From Cryomorphaceae bacterium (GTDB lineage Bacteria > Bacteroidota > Bacteroidia > Flavobacteriales_G > Salibacteraceae): a stretch of DNA of 10,728 nucleotides. The notes under the pieces were generated by a model that saw only the letters and a program-made list of their open reading frames with translations, was not told where the DNA came from and ran no database searches. Location: contig PXEK01000206.1 of the NCBI GenBank assembly GCA_003564735.1, positions 1 to 10,728 on the forward strand, in the 5' to 3' direction. Below are positions 1 through 4,612 of this stretch, piece after piece (position 1 is the stretch's first letter; every line of letters begins with the position of its first letter). The position numbers and the translations under genes were made by a program.

Positions 1-1077
1 ATTTTTAGCCAATCCCGTAGGCCAATGTCCGTCACTTTGGTCAGAGCCATAACTGCGTGCCCAATTCATTTGTCCTTGGGGTGACATACTGAGCAAGAAG
101 GTGTTTCGGTTATTGGGGCCGGGATCAGAAAAATCGGTGTAACCGGCGATGAGAAACGATTGCGCGGCGGAGTCGTACAGCATATTGAAGGCTCTTTCGG
201 CCTCGGGTGTACCAAAGGCGCGGGTCCAATTCATGTTGCCTGCCGTATCGGTATTTAAAACCACAACATCATTGCCGCCCAAACCCACATCGCGAGCCCA
301 CCCGGCAAAGTAGTAACTGCCGTTGAGTTCATAAACCGTGTTGAGTCGGTCATTTTGAGGTCCGCCGTATCGCTTTTGCCAAATGACATTGCCGGCGGTA
401 TCGGTTTTGAGTGCTGCAAAGTCCATACCTCCGTTACCTGCCGTATTGGCGGTGAGGCCGGCAAAGAGATAATGCCCGTCACTTGTTTCAATCATTCCCA
501 TGAGCTCATCATCAGCATTGGGAGTGCCGGCCACCTTACTCCAAATGAGGTTTCCGGTTGCACTGAATTTACTGTAGAGGATATCCTCTTGATTGTTTTG
601 AACGATGAGTCCGGCCGCCAGGAAATGACCCGTTGAGGTTTCTATAACCCTGTAGTAATTTACGGTACCTTGCATATCGATGGCGGCGGTTGACCAAATG
701 ATGTTTCCGTTACTATCGGCGCGTGAAATAATGCCTCCGGCATGCGGAATGCCCAAGCTTGTGGAAGAGCCCACACCTACAATGTCACCGCTTTGTGTGG
801 TGATGATATCCCAAGTGGTTTCATCGCCCGTGTTACCGTAGGTTTTAAACCATTGAGGTTCACCAAAACGGTTGTATTTAATGATATAAGCATCTCGTTG
901 ATTACCGGCGACGCTTTCCGTATATCCCGTACCGTACAGACTCCCCCCGGGAGCGGCTACCAAGTGGTAATTGCGATCGTTAGCTGAGGTGCCCGCTACT
1001 TTTTGAAAAGTGGTTTGTGCAACGGCGGATGTAGCACAAAAGAAGGAAAGAAGTGCGATGGTAAAGACTTTTTTCAT
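1..1077 (-). CDS. Secreted beta-propeller-like repeat protein, C-terminus outside window
   Basis: The reading frame is open from an ATG at 1077 down to base 1, giving 359 codons without a stop; the end of the protein lies beyond the left edge. It begins with a clear Sec signal peptide (MKKVFTIALLSFFCATSAVA, likely cleaved near residue 20-21). The mature part is built of repeats carrying the pattern G-x-x-x-W-x-(K/R)-x-(Y/F/A)-G-x-x-x-x-(D/E). The repeat tryptophans fall at residues 76, 128, 179, 233, 284 and 339, a spacing of 51-55. Each repeat also holds a hydrophobic-plus-G strand such as YYFAGWARD or FLIAGYTD, as expected of propeller blades. Bacteroidota proteins of this design are usually exported and often end in a type IX secretion sorting domain; whether this one does cannot be seen. 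No catalytic motif is visible and the function is unknown. It is divergent from the potassium channel gene. Confidence 0.85.
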   Translation of the reverse strand, partial: MKKVFTIALLSFFCATSAVAQTTFQKVAGTSANDRNYHLVAAPGGSLYGTGYTESVAGNQRDAYIIKYNRFGEPQWFKTYGNTGDETTWDIITTQSGDIVGVGSSTSLGIPHAGGIISRADSNGNIIWSTAAIDMQGTVNYYRVIETSTGHFLAAGLIVQNNQEDILYSKFSATGNLIWSKVAGTPNADDELMGMIETSDGHYLFAGLTANTAGNGGMDFAALKTDTAGNVIWQKRYGGPQNDRLNTVYELNGSYYFAGWARDVGLGGNDVVVLNTDTAGNMNWTRAFGTPEAERAFNMLYDSAAQSFLIAGYTDFSDPGPNNRNTFLLSMSPQGQMNWARSYGSDQSDGHWPTGLAKN

Positions 1078-1124
1078 GACTGTGGGTTTTAGGGTTCTGA
1101 CCAAAATACATCAAATACAGCTCA

Positions 1125-1132
1125 CAAAAATA
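1125..1132 (-). promoter_or_regulatory. Possible -7 element for the secreted repeat protein
   Basis: On the minus strand this reads TATTTTTG, a match to the Bacteroidota -7 consensus TAnnTTTG, 48 nt upstream of the ATG at 1077. No TTG was found 17-23 nt upstream, so only half of the promoter is supported. Confidence 0.35.
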
Positions 1133-1260
1133 AGGTTTTGTTTGAATTTTGAAAATGCGAGGAATAAGAGAATAAGGTTTGAGGTGGACAATTTGCTCAT
1201 TATGCTGTGCGAGCGCAGACTCCGGAAAATCTTTTTTAGGGGTGCTTGGATGCCACTTCA

Positions 1261-1294
1261 TTGATTATAATGTGACAAAAACAGATTACATTTG
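1261..1294 (+). promoter_or_regulatory. Promoter of the potassium channel gene, nearly leaderless
   Basis: TTG (1261-1263) and TACATTTG (1287-1294) are separated by 23 nt, at the upper limit of the Flavobacterium consensus TTG-N17-23-TAnnTTTG. The start codon follows only 4 nt after the -7 element, so the expected transcription start falls on or next to the ATG at 1299. This implies a leaderless or near-leaderless mRNA and also supports that ATG over the in-frame upstream ATG at 1179. Confidence 0.55.
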
Positions 1295-1298
1295 CGAC

Positions 1299-1982
1299 AT
1301 GAGAATAGTACGTCAATTGCGAGGTAAGTTGAAGGATTACTGGCTAAAGGATGTGAGTTTTTTGCTCCTTTTTGTGTTTTTGTTTCTGAACCTGTTTGTT
1401 TTTAGTCCGATGATTGACGAGCTAAAGACGGGTGAGCTTTTGTATAACGTTTCGTTAATGGCCATTTTATTCTCAGGAGTGTGGTCGGTTAAAAAGAGTG
1501 TGTTCAGGTTTATTGGAGGGTTACTTTTTGTGATGGTGCTAGTTTTTAAAATCCTTCGCTTGTATGAGGAGACCGAGTTGTTTTACAATTTAGAGCTGAT
1601 TATCATTATTCTTTATTTGATATATCTTATCAAAACCAATTTTGCGCTGTTGTTTCGCGATTATGAAGTGAATTTTTATCGCATCATAGGGGCGGTAAAT
1701 GTGTACCTACTTTTCGCGCTGGTAGGTGCCTACCTTTTTTTGCTTATGGAAATTATTCACCCGGGAAATTTTTCCAATTCTGCAGAAATTGATACTTACG
1801 AAACAGGGTTGAGTAACTTTATCTATTTTAGTTTGGTATCCATAAGTACGGTGGGCTATGGTGAAATGTATCCCGAACATAGCTTTGCTCGTTCACTTTC
1901 TGTTTTCATCGCTGTACTGGGTCTGCTTTACCCTACATTGGTTATTGCACGGCTTATTACGTTGGAACTTCAGAAGAAGTAG
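1299..1982 (+). CDS. Six-helix potassium channel (Ion_trans_2 pore)
   Basis: This encodes a 227-residue inner-membrane channel. The pore helix and selectivity filter (SISTVGYGEMYPE, filter TVGYG at residues 184-188) are the signature of K+-selective channels. The last helix (about 199-222) is the inner pore helix, and the pore is preceded by an outer helix at about 130-152. Four further hydrophobic segments lie upstream at roughly 20-38, 48-64, 69-88 and 97-117. None has the regularly spaced arginines of a voltage-sensing S4, so voltage gating is not supported. There is no C-terminal RCK/TrkA_N or cyclic-nucleotide domain; the protein stops six residues past the helix. The frame is open back to an ATG at 1179, but the -7 promoter element at 1287-1294 lies inside that extension, and the extension (Cys-rich, not membrane-like) looks untranslated. 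The K+ channel call is firm; the gating signal is unknown. Confidence 0.9.
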   Translation: MRIVRQLRGKLKDYWLKDVSFLLLFVFLFLNLFVFSPMIDELKTGELLYNVSLMAILFSGVWSVKKSVFRFIGGLLFVMVLVFKILRLYEETELFYNLELIIIILYLIYLIKTNFALLFRDYEVNFYRIIGAVNVYLLFALVGAYLFLLMEIIHPGNFSNSAEIDTYETGLSNFIYFSLVSISTVGYGEMYPEHSFARSLSVFIAVLGLLYPTLVIARLITLELQKK

Positions 1983-2142
1983 CGATTTTTACATCTATTG
2001 AACTTTCCGTTTTCACACCTGAAAGCCGTGTGATTCTTTTGAAAGGCAAACAGAGACCATAACCGACAAGCAAAAAAATATTTTTACGCGAGCCTAAACC
2101 TTTTTAAAACCAAAGCAAAAAAGTTGTTTCTTGATAATTTAG
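1983..2142. other. Convergent intergenic region, nothing definite
   Basis: This 160-bp AT-rich spacer lies between the convergent channel gene and the small acidic orphan gene. It holds a short self-complementary A/T run (AAAAATATTTTT near 2076-2089) but no convincing GC stem with a T-tract, so no terminator is called. Confidence 0.4.
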
Positions 2143-2445
2143 TTATTCCAAGTTTTCCTCCTCGCAAAACTTATTGAGTTCTTCTTCTTCCAAACATAGG
2201 TAATTCCATGCCTCGACCAATAAGGCGTTAATTTCTCCTTGATCGAATTTATGGTTAGATAAGAACTGTATTTTGGTTTTTTCTTCAAGAAACTCGTCAA
2301 ATTCTACGCCCTGATCTACGGGATAATCGAAATGAATACATACACCGTATTTGAGGTTGATGAGATAGGTAGGTGAGCTTTCAAGTAAATTGTTCTCAGC
2401 CCAACACCAATCTGCATAGTATCTTTGTTCGCACGCACTTGCCAT
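2143..2445 (-). CDS. Hypothetical small acidic protein, unrecognised
   Basis: A 100-residue protein with no family I recognise. It is strongly acidic, especially at the C-terminus (CLEEEELNKFCEEENLE), has six cysteines (residues 5, 14, 36, 84, 93 and others near these) and several aromatic residues in the first half (YYADWCWAENN). There is no signal peptide and no membrane segment, so a soluble cytoplasmic protein is expected. The start at 2445 is preceded by a purine-rich AAAAAAAGAGATATT, a plausible ribosome binding region. A second minus-strand frame overlaps the N-terminal half (2316-2519, beginning MLSKSQSTTARNLTPAEKQ). I chose the longer, compositionally more protein-like frame, but a fusion of both by frameshift cannot be excluded. 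It lies in the AT-rich accessory stretch, alone on its strand. Confidence 0.5.
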   Translation of the reverse strand: MASACEQRYYADWCWAENNLLESSPTYLINLKYGVCIHFDYPVDQGVEFDEFLEEKTKIQFLSNHKFDQGEINALLVEAWNYLCLEEEELNKFCEEENLE

Positions 2446-2596
2446 AATATCTCTTTTTTTAATTGTTTCTCGGCAGGGGTCAAGTTTCGTGCCGTTGTCG
2501 ATTGAGATTTACTCAACAATTTAAATCGGTAAATACATCACCAACTTTAACACCGTGGAAATCTCGGTACTGTGATTCGAACCGAATTATATGGCT

Positions 2597-2604
2597 TAAA
2601 TTTG
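2597..2604 (+). promoter_or_regulatory. Possible -7 element for the one-helix membrane protein
   Basis: TAAATTTG matches TAnnTTTG and lies 78 nt before the ATG at 2683, predicting a leader of about 70 nt. No good -33 TTG was seen at the right distance. The element lies inside an in-frame upstream extension (to an ATG at 2572), which argues that translation starts at 2683. Confidence 0.35.
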
Positions 2605-2682
2605 TACAACAGATTCGTGGAATTTAACTGCGGCAGTGGCTTTATTTGTGAATTGCTCACATTAAACGGGGAATCAAGAATT

Positions 2683-3060
2683 ATGAACGCGCTTATTGTC
2701 ATTATCTTCATTATCATTAGCCTAGGCTTATTTTATATTCGGTATAAAATAGATGCTCGACGTAATTTTGATGAACTTTTAAAAAAGGAATTGAAACCAC
2801 ATGGGTTTCAGCTTGTCAAATCAGAATATCCCGGATTACTTAAAGTAGGTCCGTTCAAAAAAATAGAAGTGGAAATCGGAAAACCACAAATAAATCGCGG
2901 AGCTATTCAATACGAACGCACTTATTATCGAAAACTTCAAATTTTAACCAATAAAAATCAACAGGTTCAAGTTTGGGCCAAAATTGAGACCGGTTGGTTT
3001 AAAAGCGCCACAGCCGATTTTATACCTAACTTAAATGAGATTGAGAGATTTACGGCTTGA
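2683..3060 (+). CDS. Hypothetical single-pass membrane protein
   Basis: A 125-residue protein with one N-terminal hydrophobic helix (residues 2-19, rich in Ile/Val/Leu/Phe) followed at once by a positively charged stretch (RYKIDARRNFDELLKKELK). This suggests an N-out membrane anchor with a cytoplasmic soluble domain of about 100 residues. The soluble part looks alpha/beta with strands such as KKIEVEIGK and KLQILT, and a KIETGWFK segment near the end. I do not recognise the family. The frame is open 37 codons further upstream to an ATG at 2572, but that extension has no matching character and contains a candidate promoter element, so I take the ATG at 2683. It has no operon partner, being followed by 131 bp before the antitoxin gene. 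Confidence 0.6.
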   Translation: MNALIVIIFIIISLGLFYIRYKIDARRNFDELLKKELKPHGFQLVKSEYPGLLKVGPFKKIEVEIGKPQINRGAIQYERTYYRKLQILTNKNQQVQVWAKIETGWFKSATADFIPNLNEIERFTA

Positions 3061-3152
3061 CCATGGTTGACCCCGCTATAGTTTCGCTTTTTTGTTAGTT
3101 TTGTGGGGATGTAATCAGCAGGATTCCCAAAATCAAACACGACACGAAACAA

Positions 3153-3171
3153 GTACGTTAAATAACCGTAC
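3153..3171. promoter_or_regulatory. Imperfect palindrome, candidate antitoxin operator
   Basis: GTACGTTA (3153-3160) and TAACCGTAC (3163-3171) form an inverted repeat around AA, with one extra C in the right arm. It ends 20 nt before the ATG of the ribbon-helix-helix antitoxin. Antitoxins of this fold normally bind palindromes in their own promoter, so an autoregulatory operator is a reasonable inference. A TAGTTTTG element at 3096-3103 could be the -7 box, but it lies 50 nt further upstream without a good -33. Confidence 0.45.
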
Positions 3172-3191
3172 ATAAGCAAAATATAAATAAT

Positions 3192-3479
3192 ATGTCAACT
3201 GAAGAATTAAATATAAAAAACGCCAGATTTGATACCGGACTTCCAAAAGAGCAGAAGGATTTTTTTGAAAAAGCAGCTCGATTAGGTGGCTTTAGAAGTT
3301 TAACGGACTTTGTTGTAATTGCTGCTCAAGAAAAAGCAAGAAAAATTATTTGGGAAAGAGAACGAACAATTGCTTCTCAAAGAGATTGTGAAATATTTTT
3401 TGATGCCATTTCAAATCCAAAAGCCCCTAATGAAGCGTTAACAAAAGCGGCGAAAGAATTTGAAGACCTTTTTACCTAA
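3192..3479 (+). CDS. DUF1778/TacA-like ribbon-helix-helix antitoxin
   Basis: A 95-residue protein of the DUF1778 antitoxin family. Residues about 11-17 (ARFDTGL) form the DNA-binding beta strand, followed by two helices (KEQKDFFEKAARLGG and SLTDFVVIAAQEKARKII) typical of the TacA ribbon-helix-helix fold. The C-terminal part (about 55-95), ending in KAAKEFEDLFT, corresponds to the toxin-wrapping tail. The family neutralises GNAT toxins that acetylate charged tRNA and represses the shared promoter. The stop codon overlaps the next ATG in TAATG, the usual translational coupling to the toxin. The antitoxin itself appears intact and of normal length, although its partner is frameshifted. Confidence 0.88.
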   Translation: MSTEELNIKNARFDTGLPKEQKDFFEKAARLGGFRSLTDFVVIAAQEKARKIIWERERTIASQRDCEIFFDAISNPKAPNEALTKAAKEFEDLFT

Positions 3480-4007
3480 TGAGCCTAATTTCAGAACATT
3501 TAAATTCGAGACACAAAAAATCTGACTTTTCTTGTGGAAAAGAAATGTTAGATTAATTATTTACACAAACAAGCCAACCAAGACATCAAAAGAAAGCTTT
3601 CTGCATGTTTTGTAATCAATGATCCTGAAACTAACTTATTAAAAGGTTATTACACGCTATCAAATAACAGCATTCCAATTGAATCTCTTCCAAAACGGAT
3701 ACAAAAAAAACTACCCCGTTCATATAAATCAATTCCCACAACTTTACTCGGGAGACTCGCCATAGACAACAATTTTCAAGGTCAAGGGATGGGTAAGCAA
3801 ATTTTAGTTGATGCACTCAAAAGAAGTTATGAGTTATCGAAAACAATAGGCTCCTTCGCCGTAGTTGTTGACCCTTTAGATCAAGATGCCGAAGATTTCT
3901 ACCAAAAATACGGATTTATAAAATTACCCGATAGCGGAAAAATGTTCCTGCCAATGAAAACAATCAGACAATTATTCGATAAAACAACACGAAGTACAAA
4001 TAAGTGA
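3479..4007 (+). pseudogene. TacT-like GNAT acetyltransferase toxin, frameshifted
   Basis: The gene starts at the ATG sharing one base with the antitoxin stop. It reads 25 codons (MSLISEHLNSRHKKSDFSCG through KEMLD) and hits TAA at 3554-3556. Skipping one T at about 3554 restores a continuous frame (NYLHKQANQ onward) to the TGA at 4005-4007, giving 175 residues, a normal length for TacT/DUF1778-associated toxins. In corrected numbering the acetyl-CoA loop is QGQGMG (100-105, pattern Q-x-x-G-x-G), preceded by the motif-A strand LLGRLAID. The candidate catalytic tyrosine is Y141 in FYQKYGF. Intact relatives transfer acetyl to the amino group of aminoacyl-tRNA and stop translation. As written the product is a 25-residue peptide, and the only downstream ATG (3789) begins inside the acetyl-CoA motif, so toxin activity should be lost unless the shift is a sequencing error or is recoded. 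Confidence 0.85.
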
Positions 4008-4285
4008 ATAATTTAAAACTTTTTCTTTCAATCTTACTTTTGACAACAATGCCGACAGGATGTTCGGAAACTAAAGAAGCCAAGGCTAAAGTGTTAGGAC
4101 TTACTTACAATCCTCTAACAGGGCATGAGTGGTCCGTAAAAGCATGGTATGAGTATCAGGTTGAAGTGCAGAAATTTATTGACACTATTTATTTTTACGA
4201 AAATGATATTATACCAAATGAAGGTAAAGAGTTTACAGTTATTTATGAAGTTGATAACCCGGCAAAAAATCGAATAAAAGACTAA
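4004..4285 (+). CDS. Small putative lipoprotein, GTG start, overlaps toxin stop
   Basis: A 93-residue protein starting at GTG 4004, whose last bases form GTGA with the toxin stop, so it is probably translationally coupled to the toxin cistron. It has a lipoprotein-type signal: short charged N-terminus, hydrophobic core (LFLSILLLTT), then PTGC with Cys20 as the likely lipidated residue. The lipobox is imperfect because Pro is at -3. The mature part resembles small Bacteroidota proteins with the ending G-x-x-F-x-V-x-Y-x-x-x-N-P-x-x-N-R-I, here GKEFTVIYEVDNPAKNRI (about 74-91), seen in proteins of unknown function that face the periplasm. No catalytic residues are evident. If the toxin frameshift is real, translation of this gene may be reduced, since ribosomes stop far upstream. 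Confidence 0.6.
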   Translation: MNNLKLFLSILLLTTMPTGCSETKEAKAKVLGLTYNPLTGHEWSVKAWYEYQVEVQKFIDTIYFYENDIIPNEGKEFTVIYEVDNPAKNRIKD

Positions 4286-4405
4286 GGCATATAGAAACGG
4301 GGCAATACTGTTCAACATAGACATAGTTCATTACGTCTTTCATTTACCGGCTCGGCGTAGCGTACTTCGGCAGGGCTCAGTAACACCTGCTAAGTCGGAG
4401 TTATC

Positions 4406-4420
4406 CCGGCCTCCGGCCGG
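4406..4420. repeat. Inverted repeat CCGGCC-TCC-GGCCGG
   Basis: A perfect 6-bp GC stem with a 3-nt loop. No T-tract follows on either strand at close range, so it reads as a REP-like palindrome rather than a terminator. Confidence 0.7.
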
Positions 4421-4480
4421 AAGAGGGTAAAAAAAGAAAAACCCGAAACAAAAAAACTCAAGAGGAGCGAAACAGAACAG

Positions 4481-4499
4481 CCCGGCGTGGAGCGCCGGG
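4481..4499. repeat. Inverted repeat CCCGGCG-TGGAG-CGCCGGG
   Basis: A perfect 7-bp GC stem with a 5-nt loop, extendable by a G-T and an A-T pair. On the minus strand (direction of the receptor gene) a T-run begins about 20 nt after the stem, too far for a standard intrinsic terminator. Confidence 0.75.
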
Positions 4500-4511
4500 T
4501 TAGGTAGCGAG

Positions 4512-4555
4512 TTGTTTTATAAAATTTAAAACTTCGGCGGAGTGGCATAAAACAA
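4512..4555. repeat. Inverted repeat TTGTTTTAT / ATAAAACAA
   Basis: Perfect 9-bp arms at 4512-4520 and 4547-4555 enclose 26 nt. It lies 58 nt beyond the receptor stop codon and may form a stem-loop in the 3' end of its transcript. Confidence 0.65.
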
Positions 4556-4612
4556 TCCATTTCGGGAATTTGTAAGCAGGTTAGATGAGTCATACTCCTA
4601 TCAAATTTACCC

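Larger units (their letters stand above)
4286..4612. other. 327-bp palindrome-rich non-coding block, repeat-like
   Basis: This spacer lies between convergent genes (lipoprotein, plus; receptor, minus). I see no gene in it; open frames crossing it look spurious. Its first half (4335-4425) is GC-rich with motifs such as GGCTCGGCGTAGCGTAC and CTTCGGCAGGGCTCAG. The middle and second half hold three inverted repeats listed separately. From memory, similar phrases recur between genes in many Flavobacteriia genomes; I cannot confirm copy number here. The minus strand past the 4481-4499 stem is T-rich (4430-4460), so part of this may end receptor transcription, but no canonical terminator is present. 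Confidence 0.5.

Noticed and set aside
1179..1298. 40-codon N-terminal extension of the potassium channel
   Set aside because: The promoter -7 element lies inside it, and the residues are unlike the membrane protein that follows.
2967..3179. 70-codon minus-strand frame opposite the one-helix protein end
   Set aside because: Mostly antisense to a better gene, no supporting signals, and the rest covers the antitoxin upstream region.
4290..4612. Integron attC site (GTTAGGT and GTTAGAT resemble GTTRRRY)
   Set aside because: No matching RYYYAAC partner at the right distance, and no integrase in the window; chance matches are likely.
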